Below, piece by piece: positions 44,118 through 51,820 of a stretch of DNA of 59,158 nucleotides (its first letter is position 1; each line of letters starts with the position of its first letter). The translations under genes were made by a program, and so were the position numbers. Under the pieces are notes generated by a model that saw nothing but the letters and a program-made list of their open reading frames with translations, did not search any database and was not told where the DNA came from. Source of the stretch: Deltaproteobacteria bacterium (GTDB lineage: Bacteria > Desulfobacterota > Binatia > DP-6); contig VBKF01000158.1 in NCBI GenBank assembly GCA_005888095.1, forward strand, positions 1-59,158, written 5' to 3'.

Positions 44118-45305
44118 TCAGGTATCCAGCCCATCGCCACGGTACGACCGGTCGATGGGGACATGGTAGTGCTCGGGCCGATGCCGAGAAAGGTCTCCGG
44201 TCGCCAGGCGGCGATGGAGATCCTCGGCAATCCGCTCGGACGCGCGACCGTCGCCGAGGTTGTGCGTCCAGCGGGTGCCGACGAGCGATTCCAGCTTCCT
44301 GAACACGGTCGGCGACGGATAGGACTCCGGCTCGGCCGGATCGAACTTGACGCTCGAGCGCGCATCGTAGACCTGCGGCCGCTCGGTCGCCCGCCGCATC
44401 TGCACCGACGGCACCTGCAGGACGCATGCTTCCTCGACCACCGTGCCGGAATCGGTGAGCACGCCACGCGACCCCACCATGAGGCACAACATCTCTTCGT
44501 AGCCGATCGGATCCACGACGTTCACGTTCGGCGGAAGGGCAAGGCCGAAATCGCGCAGCCTCTGCTGGGTGCGATAGCTGGCCGGGAAGTACACGCGGTG
44601 GGGGGCTTCTTCGACGAGCCTCAGGATGGCCTCCAGCGTGCCCCGCTGCTCGACGTTTTCCCGCCGGTGGCACGTCATGAGGTAGTATTCCCCGCGCCTG
44701 ACGCCCCGATCGGCGAAGAAGGCGTCGGTCATCATCGCCTCGTAGCGGCTGAGTCGGGAGAAGTAGTAATGCTCGAGCACGTCGACGATCGGATTGCCGA
44801 CGACGACGATGTTGGCCGGATTGAGTCCCTCCCGAATCCCCTGCGTTTTGTACTCGTCGACGTAAGCGTAAATGACATCGGCGAGATGGTCGATTGTGGT
44901 GCGGTACTTCTCCTCGGGCATGCGCCAGTCGTACGAGCGCATGCAACCCTCGATGTGCACCACCGGCACGTTGAGCTGGGCGGCCGCGATTGCCCCGAGG
45001 GTCGTGTTGTTGTCGCCCAGGAACACTGCAGCGGCCGGGTCGAGATCGCGCAGCACGGGGTAGAGTCCCGAGATGACCGACGCCGCGATGTGGGCGTCCG
45101 TCTCCCCACCGCAAGCGAGGTCGATTTCGGCCGGAACCACATCCAGCTCCCGGAAGAAGATGCCCTTCAAGTTGTCCGAGTAGTGCTGGCCCGACCAGAT
45201 GAGGTGCAGCTCGCAGTCCGCGTAGCGCCGGAGATGCTTGATGATGAGCGAGGCCCGTATGACGTCGGGCCGGATGCCCAGGATGAACGCCAGGCGGTTA
45301 TTCAT
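44118..45305 (-). CDS. UDP-N-acetylglucosamine 2-epimerase family protein (WecB-like)
   Basis: 395 residues with the GT-B fold. LAFILGIRPDVIRASLIIKHLRRY is the N-terminal signature in a variant form (GIRPD for GTRPE). Further conserved parts are FLGDNNTTLGAIAAAQLNVPVVHIEGCMRS, TCHRRENVEQRG (catalytic His/Arg/Glu region) and LTDSGTVVEEACVLQVPSVQMRRATERPQ. It would invert C2 of a UDP-sugar. In CapG/WbjD-type pathways this enzyme follows an RmlD-like reductase, as here. The start overlaps that gene by ATGA. Confidence 0.9.
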   Translation of the reverse strand: MNNRLAFILGIRPDVIRASLIIKHLRRYADCELHLIWSGQHYSDNLKGIFFRELDVVPAEIDLACGGETDAHIAASVISGLYPVLRDLDPAAAVFLGDNNTTLGAIAAAQLNVPVVHIEGCMRSYDWRMPEEKYRTTIDHLADVIYAYVDEYKTQGIREGLNPANIVVVGNPIVDVLEHYYFSRLSRYEAMMTDAFFADRGVRRGEYYLMTCHRRENVEQRGTLEAILRLVEEAPHRVYFPASYRTQQRLRDFGLALPPNVNVVDPIGYEEMLCLMVGSRGVLTDSGTVVEEACVLQVPSVQMRRATERPQVYDARSSVKFDPAEPESYPSPTVFRKLESLVGTRWTHNLGDGRASERIAEDLHRRLATGDLSRHRPEHYHVPIDRSYRGDGLDT

Positions 45306-46237
45306 GGACGGCCTGCCGAGGCGGGTGCTCCCGCCCCGCGGTAGTCGAAGGCGCCGAGCTCGCGGATCATCTCGGGCACGGACGGCGGGTCGGAGTACCC
45401 GGCGGCGTCCCAGAGACGCCGATTCAGGTCGGGGTTGATGGTGTCGAGGGTCCGGTCGACGATCGTTCCCGCCTCGACGTCCTCGATCCGGATGTCGGGG
45501 CGCCGGAAGGCCGCGGCGAAGGCATGGAGCATCGCCGCCTTGGTCATGGAGCCGGAGGGTACGACGTGGTGGAGGTGCGACAATTCGACACCGCGCGCGA
45601 TGATGCCCTCGCACAGCCTGGCGAAGTGCAACGTCGTCACGCCGTTCCAGCGGTGGTTGACGAACCCCTTGACCGTCGCTCCGCTGGGCTGCCGGCGAAA
45701 CCATTCGATCAGGAACTTGAAGTCCTTCGGCTCGGGACCGATGATCGAGCACCGCAAGTGGTGAACGTTGTCCTGGAATGACTCCCCGAGGCTCTTCGTC
45801 TTGCCGTAGACGTCCAGCGTGTCGTGCAGATCGGTCTCGACATAGCCACCTTGACGTCCCGAGTACACGCAGTCGGTCGCGATCTGCAGGACGCGGGCGC
45901 CCGAATGTTTCGCCAGGTGCCCGATGAGGTGGGGCAGCCGCGCGTTCACATCGATGGCCCTCTCGATCTCCGCGGGTTGGTCGTCGCGGATGAGCGGCTT
46001 GGTGATGCCGATCGCGTTGACGATCCAGGCCTGGCCTTCGAGCATCTCGCGGGACGGCGGGTCGCCGTCGAACCGAAAGACGCGCCAGGCCGCGCCGGGG
46101 AGGCGGGCGCCGAAGTGCGCGGCGAGGGCGGCGTCGCGCACCGTCGCGGTGACTTCGAACCTGCGGTTGCGGGACAGCAGGTCCACGACCATCGAGCCCA
46201 GCATGCCCGATCCGCCGAGCACGAGAACCTTCGTCAT
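45302..46237 (-). CDS. RmlD-like SDR sugar-nucleotide reductase
   Basis: 311 residues. Rossmann motif KVLVLGGSGMLGSMVVDLL; catalytic region ATDCVYSGRQGGYVETD and VYGKTKSLGE with the YxxxK pair. It is of the dTDP-4-dehydrorhamnose reductase/CapF type and would reduce a 4-keto sugar nucleotide. The start was placed at 46237 where it overlaps the glycosyltransferase stop (ATGA). No cupin domain is fused to it; a separate cupin-type gene lies two genes upstream. Confidence 0.88.
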   Translation of the reverse strand: MTKVLVLGGSGMLGSMVVDLLSRNRRFEVTATVRDAALAAHFGARLPGAAWRVFRFDGDPPSREMLEGQAWIVNAIGITKPLIRDDQPAEIERAIDVNARLPHLIGHLAKHSGARVLQIATDCVYSGRQGGYVETDLHDTLDVYGKTKSLGESFQDNVHHLRCSIIGPEPKDFKFLIEWFRRQPSGATVKGFVNHRWNGVTTLHFARLCEGIIARGVELSHLHHVVPSGSMTKAAMLHAFAAAFRRPDIRIEDVEAGTIVDRTLDTINPDLNRRLWDAAGYSDPPSVPEMIRELGAFDYRGAGAPASAGRP

Positions 46238-47022
46238 GCAGACGCCCTCGTCGTTTCCGGGCGCGGGCCGACCGAGGCCGCCGGCGGCCGGCGCAGGAAG
46301 GCGAGCACGGGGTAGCGCAGATACGACCAGAACACCGACGGCCGGTACACGAAGGCCGTCGGTCGCTGATCGGCCTGGCGAGCGGTGAGCACGACCGGCA
46401 CCTCGGCATAGGTACGCGCCAGGAACCGGCACCAGTGGAGCTCCTCCATGATGACCGGGAAGCGACGCTCCCGCAGCTCCATCCGCTTCAGCAGCGAAAC
46501 CTTCACCGCCCGGAAGCCGTTGGTGCAGTCGTGGATCGGGATGCCGAAGAGGGTGCGCGCAACCCGGTTACCCACCGCCGAGATGATCCACCGGGAGAAA
46601 GGAACCCCGCGCACGCCGCCGCCGCCGCTGTAGCGCGTCGCCTTGACGACGTCGGCGCCGCGCTCCATCTCGGCGACGAAGCGCGGCACGTCCGCCGGGG
46701 AGTTGGTCAGGTCGCTGTCCATGAAGAGCACGTAATCGAAGCGTCCGTCGTGCGCCGCCTCGACGCCCGTTCGCAGCGCCGCGCCGTAGCCGCGGTTGAC
46801 CGGGTGCGTGACGACTTGCAACAGGGGCTGCGCCAGGCCGATACGGTGAAGGATCGCGGCGGTGCCATCGCTGCTCCCGTCGTCGACGACGATCAGACGC
46901 GATCGATACGGCAGCCGACCGAGCTCGCGGCAGACCTCGACGACACACCGCTCCGCCCCCGCCTCCTCGTTGAACATCGGAATGACGACCGCGAAGGAGA
47001 GATTCGTCGGGCACACGAGCAA
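46234..47022 (-). CDS. Family 2 glycosyltransferase (DPM1-like)
   Basis: 262 residues from a TTG at 47022 (a GTG at 47016 is an alternative). FAVVIPMFNEEAGAERCV, LIVVDDGSSDGTAAI, VNRGYGAALRTGVEAA and LFMDSDLTNSPADVPRF give the GT-A fold with the DSD metal motif. IHDCTNGFRAVK is the region common to polyprenyl-phosphate sugar transferases. A hydrophobic C-terminal stretch is short. It probably makes a lipid-linked sugar used by the GT-C proteins nearby. Confidence 0.92.
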   Translation of the reverse strand: MLVCPTNLSFAVVIPMFNEEAGAERCVVEVCRELGRLPYRSRLIVVDDGSSDGTAAILHRIGLAQPLLQVVTHPVNRGYGAALRTGVEAAHDGRFDYVLFMDSDLTNSPADVPRFVAEMERGADVVKATRYSGGGGVRGVPFSRWIISAVGNRVARTLFGIPIHDCTNGFRAVKVSLLKRMELRERRFPVIMEELHWCRFLARTYAEVPVVLTARQADQRPTAFVYRPSVFWSYLRYPVLAFLRRPPAASVGPRPETTRASA

Positions 47023-47463
47023 CTAGCGTTCGTCGACGGTCCAGATGTCCCAGCGGCGTGCGTCATATCGCACGTCATCCGTGAGGCTGTCCTGTACGCT
47101 CGAGGTCGAGAAGAACACCATGTGCGCATCGGCCGTGAGCGACATGAAGCCGTTGGCGTAGCCCGGCGGAATGTACAATACGCGCGGCTTGTGCGCCGCC
47201 AGGATGAAGCGCTTCACAGGCAGGTGAAGGGACGGCGCGTCCCAGTCGTCGATCGCCACGGCACCGACGAGCGCGGCGCCCGAGACGACGGTCACGTACT
47301 TGGCCTCGCGCCGGTGCGCGTGCCAGGCGCGCACGAATCCCGCACGATGATTGCGGACCGTGTAAAAGCGCTTGACGCCCGCGAAGTCGAAGTCGTTCAC
47401 GAACGTTACCTCGCCCCGATCGTCGACGGCGAGGTCGCCGGTATACAGCACGGGCTCGGTCAT
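47023..47463 (-). CDS. RmlC/FdtA-like cupin sugar-nucleotide isomerase or epimerase
   Basis: 146 residues. The cupin is GDLAVDDRGEVTFVNDFDF, VKRFYTVRNHRAGFVRAWHAHRREAKYVTVVSG and RVLYIPPGYANGFMSL. The WHAHR motif supplies the His pair found in dTDP-sugar 3,4-ketoisomerases and 3,5-epimerases. It acts on a 4-keto-6-deoxy sugar nucleotide. The TAG is directly followed by the next gene's TTG start with no gap. Confidence 0.85.
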   Translation of the reverse strand: MTEPVLYTGDLAVDDRGEVTFVNDFDFAGVKRFYTVRNHRAGFVRAWHAHRREAKYVTVVSGAALVGAVAIDDWDAPSLHLPVKRFILAAHKPRVLYIPPGYANGFMSLTADAHMVFFSTSSVQDSLTDDVRYDARRWDIWTVDER

Positions 47464-47489
47464 GATGTCGGACGATGCGCGGCTGCATG

Positions 47490-48995
47490 CTAGCCAACCC
47501 GCCGCGGGGCGTAAAGCCGCTGTGATTCGAGCGGATCGTAGAAGTGCTCGACCGCCCGGCGGGTCGTGGCGACGTTGCTGTAGACCTCGTCGCGGTCATG
47601 CTGGTAGGAGCCGTTCGCGAACCGACGCGCCACCTCGCGAATGCCGTCGGCGAGCCCCGTCTCGACCTCGAAGCCGAGGTGGCGGCGAATCTTCTCGAAC
47701 GAGACCAGGTAGTTGCGCCGATCCTGCGCCGCCTGCTCCCGCACCGTGATCGTCACGGGGCCGCGAAACTCGCGTGCCACATCGGCGACCAGCTCGCCGA
47801 GCTGACCGATCGTCGCGTTCAGCCGGCGGGCGCCGACGTTGTAGACCTGGCTCTGAACGACGGCGGCGGGCGCCTCGAGGACATGCACGATGGCGCGTGC
47901 GAGATCGCGGACGTGGACGAACGGCCGCCACTGCTGCGGGCCGGTGACCGTGATGCCCCCCTCGGTCATCGCCTGGGCGGTGAACAGATTGGCCACCAGA
48001 TCGAACCGCGGGCGCCCCGAGTGCCCGAACGCCGTGGCGAAGCGGAGCACGGTGACGAAGAAGTCGTCCCGCACCGCATGCAGCAGCTCCCGCTCACTGT
48101 CGATCTTGGTCTGCGCGTAGAACGACATCGGATTGAGCGCGCTCTGCTCATCCACCTCGGTGTCGGAAACGCCGTAGACCGAGCAGCTCGACGCGAAGAC
48201 GAACCGGTAGACTCCCAGCGACTGGGCCACCTCCTTCGCCAGGCGCGTGGCCACGATGTTCGTATGCCGGGTGAAGTCGGGGTCGACGGCACAGGCTGGA
48301 TCGCCGACCAGCCCGGCCAGATGGATCACGGCGGAGGCGTTGCGGGCGGCACTCGTCAGCTTGGTGATCTCCGTGACGTCGCCCTCGATCAGCTCGAATC
48401 GCGGATGGGCGATGAACTCGGCGATCGGCTCCCGCCCGTACATGAGCCGATCGAGCACGCGGACCTCGTACCCGCGTTGCAGCAGCAGGTCGACCGTGTG
48501 CCAGCCGATGTAGCCGGCCCCCCCGAGCACCACTACCGGCCCGTGGCGGTGCGCGACCAGCGTGGTGACGAGCGAGGTATGTCGGGTGAAGGGGAGCGCG
48601 ACGAACGCGCGCCCGAGGACGACTGGAGCTGTGACGACCAGTCCCCAGAGGACGACACCCGGTACGGGCGCCCCGAGCAGGAGGCAGCTCACCGACGTCG
48701 CCGCCACCGTGCCCACGAGCACGACGGCCTTGCGCTGCCAGGCGGCGATCCGCAGCCGCGTGTAGAGCCCCGCCAGCACGTTCCACGCGATGAACACGAT
48801 CGGCGCCGCGACGAGCGGCAGGCTCTGCCGGAGCGATGTCGAGCCCGGGACGAAGAGCTCGAGAAACAGGAGGGCCGCGGCCAGGCCTGCCGCGCCGGCG
48901 GCGGCGTCGAAGAGCAGGCGGGCTTCATTCGGGCCCAGCGAGGACAGCGACCAACCCCGACTCAGGCGCGCGCGGATCCACGCCGTCGGCGTCAC
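47490..48995 (-). CDS. Four-helix membrane domain fused to an extended SDR epimerase
   Basis: 501 residues from a GTG at 48995. Residues about 20-140 contain four hydrophobic helices (LFDAAAGAAGLAAALLFLELFV, LVAAPIVFIAWNVLAGLYT, AVVLVGTVAATSVSCLLLG, VVLWGLVVTAPVVLG). Residues 160-490 are an extended short-chain dehydrogenase: VVVLGGAGYIGWHTVDLLL, FASSCSVYGVS, SFYAQTKIDSERELL with YxxxK. It lacks the Rossmann linker domain of FlaA1/CapD-type membrane dehydratases, so it is a different fusion. It heads the minus-strand sugar operon. Confidence 0.85.
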   Translation of the reverse strand: MTPTAWIRARLSRGWSLSSLGPNEARLLFDAAAGAAGLAAALLFLELFVPGSTSLRQSLPLVAAPIVFIAWNVLAGLYTRLRIAAWQRKAVVLVGTVAATSVSCLLLGAPVPGVVLWGLVVTAPVVLGRAFVALPFTRHTSLVTTLVAHRHGPVVVLGGAGYIGWHTVDLLLQRGYEVRVLDRLMYGREPIAEFIAHPRFELIEGDVTEITKLTSAARNASAVIHLAGLVGDPACAVDPDFTRHTNIVATRLAKEVAQSLGVYRFVFASSCSVYGVSDTEVDEQSALNPMSFYAQTKIDSERELLHAVRDDFFVTVLRFATAFGHSGRPRFDLVANLFTAQAMTEGGITVTGPQQWRPFVHVRDLARAIVHVLEAPAAVVQSQVYNVGARRLNATIGQLGELVADVAREFRGPVTITVREQAAQDRRNYLVSFEKIRRHLGFEVETGLADGIREVARRFANGSYQHDRDEVYSNVATTRRAVEHFYDPLESQRLYAPRRVG

Positions 48996-49147
48996 GACCG
49001 GCACCAACCGCGTACGGGCTTGCTCGGGATCACGGAGAACGCATCCTCGTTCCTGACGCTGCTCTACGCCGCCACATACGAGGCGCACGAAGCGGCTGTC
49101 AACAAGATTTTCGCAGGAGATGGACGGCCCCGACGGCTGCCGGTCCG

Positions 49148-50358
49148 TCAGTGGAGGCCGTGGCCGGCGAGCTCGGCCTCGAACCAGCTGCTGCAGCTCC
49201 CGATCGTGCTCGCGTCGATCCCGCACGCGATGTGGCTCGAGGTTGGGAACGAGGCGTAGTCGCACGTGTAGCCCGGGGCCGCAGCGATCCGATCGCACAG
49301 CGCCTGGATGGAAGCCGCGGGGAGCACGTCCTGCGCGCACGGCGAGAGCGCGCTGCCGCACTCGACGAGCTTCCAATCGCGGATCGCGAGATCACCGACG
49401 GAGACGGTGGTCAGCGTGTCGGCGGCCGTGTCCGGCGTCGCGCAGCTGCTCGGTTGGGGCCACGTCGCCGGGAGATTCCCGTTCGCGGTGGCCGGCCATG
49501 CGCAGTAGCGGCTGTACGTCCGTTCGTACGGGACCACGGAGCTCGCTTGCTTGCATTGGTTGGGGAAGCCGAAATCGAGCAGCCCGGCGACGTCGTACGT
49601 CCCGTCGAAGAAGCAACCCCCCGTGTACGCACTCCCCTTCCAGCCCGGCTGATCGTCGAACGCCTGCGTGGCCATCGTCACGACCGGCCCCGATGCGCCG
49701 TGGCTCACGCCGGAGAAGAGCAGATACTCCCCGCTCCAGCCGGCGAGCACGTCGGGGTCGGCGGTGATGGTCCGCACCAGCGTGTCGAAGCGCGGCGCCT
49801 CGCGGTGGCGCGGGAACTGTGCCGACCCCGTCGACGTCTCGAACGCCCGCGCACAGACCGCCACGTAGCCCTGCGCCGTGTAGTGGACCAGATACGAGCT
49901 GGATGTGGTGGCGTCGGGGCACGTCTCCTGCCCGCCGGAGAAGTAGATGACGGAGCACGCATTCGTTGCGGTCACACCGTCCTTCTTGGTGGCAGACTTG
50001 ATCGTACACTTGATCTTGCGGTTCAGCAGGCTCGTCTGGATGCAGGGGGCGGCGTGGAGGGCTGGGTTCCGGCCGCAGGTCGACCGAGCGTGGTATCTCT
50101 TCGTCGTGGGCTTGCACTTCGACCGGAGCGCCGCGGCCCCTACCTGGGCAGCGATCACGCCGTCTGCACACTTCACGTAGTCCCGGTGCGCGTGAAGCGC
50201 GAGCAGGGACAGGCGGCATCGATCAGGGCGCGCACCGCCCTGATCTGGGCCGCATCCTTCATGACATCGGGCGCCGTTCCGGTCAGGCACGTTTCCGTGA
50301 CCGCGGCACGTACCGGCGCCGCCAAGGCAACGACCGCTGACGCGCAGGCCAGGCTCAC
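49148..50358 (-). pseudogene. Secreted hydrolase-like protein, split by a frameshift near 50175-50205
   Basis: The first frame (from a GTG at 50358) gives a signal peptide and ETCLTGTAPDVMKDAAQIRAVRALIDAACPCSRFT, then hits a stop at 50173. The second frame continues RDYVKCADGVIAAQVGAAALRSKC, the other half of a CPC-x-F...YVxC leader domain, and runs on to 49148. The rest is a large secreted domain with GVSHGASGPVVTM (a possible nucleophile elbow) and many Cys. One indel restores a single 400-residue protein. It may be a real mutation, programmed shift or base-call error. Confidence 0.7.
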
Positions 50359-50376
50359 TCTCAGATGACGCCCTCG

Positions 50377-50571
50377 CTAACGACGGAGCAACTCCGCCCG
50401 CATCTCGCGGAGCACTTCTCCGACCCGCCGTCCCCGGCGGTAGAGCGCGGCGTCGTCCGCATCCATCTTGTCGGGACTACTGTGCACCAGCTTGGCGATG
50501 TAGACGAGGCCGGCGAACTCCAGCAGTACGGTCACAAAAATATCGTAGAACTTCCGGAGGGCCTCCGCCAA
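50377..50571 (-). CDS. Small membrane protein (64 aa), unknown
   Basis: A TTG at 50571 with GGGAG nearby starts a protein with one hydrophobic segment (FVTVLLEFAGLVYIAKLV) and a charged C-terminus (YRRGRRVGEVLREMRAELLRR). Third codon positions are strongly G/C, as in the neighbouring real genes, which supports coding. It lies between the frameshifted secreted protein and the divergent amidohydrolase. No family is recognised. The start codon is uncertain. Confidence 0.55.
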   Translation of the reverse strand: MAEALRKFYDIFVTVLLEFAGLVYIAKLVHSSPDKMDADDAALYRRGRRVGEVLREMRAELLRR

Positions 50572-50641
50572 TACTCCCGCGGCTTGGCCACCGTGCCCGC
50601 ATGCCTTGCCCGTGCGCGAGCAGGCGCGCTATGGAGCGCGC

Positions 50642-51820
50642 ATGTCGGACATCTTCCACGACGTCGCGAGCATCGACTACCCGATTCTCGACGCCGACGC
50701 GCACGTGAACGAGCCGCCCGATCTGTGGCAGACGCGCGTGCCGCAGCGGCTCCGCACGCGCGCGCCGAAGGTGCTGCGCACCGAGCAGGGCGACGTCTGG
50801 TCGTTCGACGACGGCAAGCGCCTCCGTCCCCTCGGTCTCACGGCGACGGCGGGGCTCTCCTACCTCCAGTTCCGGGCCGAGGGATATCGCTACGAGGAGA
50901 TCCGTCCGGGCAGCTTCGACCCGAAGGCGCGCGTCGAGGACCTCGACGCCGACGGCATCTGGGCGCAGGTGCTCTATCCCAGCGTCACGCTCGCGGGCGC
51001 GCGCATGTATGCCGACGACCGCGAGCTCCAGCTCGCCTGCGTGCGCGCGTACAACGAGTGGCTCGCCGACTTCTGCGCGGCGGGGGGAGGACGGCTCATC
51101 GGCCAGACGATCGTCCCGACGACGGGCGTGGCCGATGCGGTCGCCGAGCTGCGCTGGGGGCTCGACCACGGCATGAAGGGCGCGCTCATCGCCGCCTACC
51201 CGAACGGCACCTACGACGACCCGGGGCCCGCGAACGATCCCTTCTGGGACCTCGCGCAGGAATCCGGCACGCCGCTCGGCGTCCACATCGGGAGCTTCAA
51301 CGAGCTGGGCCTCGCGGCCGGCAAGATGAATCTGTCGACGGTGGGATTCATGGCCGGCGCCGGCGCGTCGAAGGCCGGCGCGCAGACGATCCCGGTCGCG
51401 GCGCAGCTCGTCTTCTCCGGCATCCCGCAGCGGTTCCCGCGCCTGCGGTTCGTCCTCGTCGAGGCGAACATCGGCTGGATCCCGACCGTGCTCGAGCAGC
51501 TCGACGACATGTTCCTCCGCTACCGCTGGTTCAGCGGCGCCGTCGAGCTCATGAAGGAGATGCCGAGCCGCATCTTCCACCGGAACTTCTGGGCGACGTT
51601 CATGATCGACACGGTCGGCATCGAGCTCCGGCACCGGCTGAACGTCGACCACGTCATGTGGTCGACCGACTACCCGCACACGGGGAGCGACTGGCCGAAC
51701 CATCGCGTCACGCTCGACCGCCTCTTCCGCGGCGTGCCCAAGGTCGAGGTGAAGAAGATGCTGCACGGCAATTGCAAGGCGCTCTACCGCCTCGACCACG
51801 TGCCCGACACGCTCCCGTGA
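50642..51820 (+). CDS. Amidohydrolase-family (amidohydro-rel, ACMSD-like) protein
   Basis: 392 residues from ATG 50642 (MSDIFHDVASIDYPILDADAHVNEPPDLW). The DADAHV motif supplies the first metal ligands. GVHIGSFNELG, LRFVLVEANIGWIPTVLEQLDDMFLRY and VMWSTDYPHTGSDWPNHR with the metal Asp follow the amidohydrolase_2 family. These enzymes hydrolyse or decarboxylate ring-cleavage products. The stop overlaps the GTG of the tandem CoA-transferase gene (GTGA), linking it to CoA-ester chemistry. Confidence 0.9.
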   Translation: MSDIFHDVASIDYPILDADAHVNEPPDLWQTRVPQRLRTRAPKVLRTEQGDVWSFDDGKRLRPLGLTATAGLSYLQFRAEGYRYEEIRPGSFDPKARVEDLDADGIWAQVLYPSVTLAGARMYADDRELQLACVRAYNEWLADFCAAGGGRLIGQTIVPTTGVADAVAELRWGLDHGMKGALIAAYPNGTYDDPGPANDPFWDLAQESGTPLGVHIGSFNELGLAAGKMNLSTVGFMAGAGASKAGAQTIPVAAQLVFSGIPQRFPRLRFVLVEANIGWIPTVLEQLDDMFLRYRWFSGAVELMKEMPSRIFHRNFWATFMIDTVGIELRHRLNVDHVMWSTDYPHTGSDWPNHRVTLDRLFRGVPKVEVKKMLHGNCKALYRLDHVPDTLP

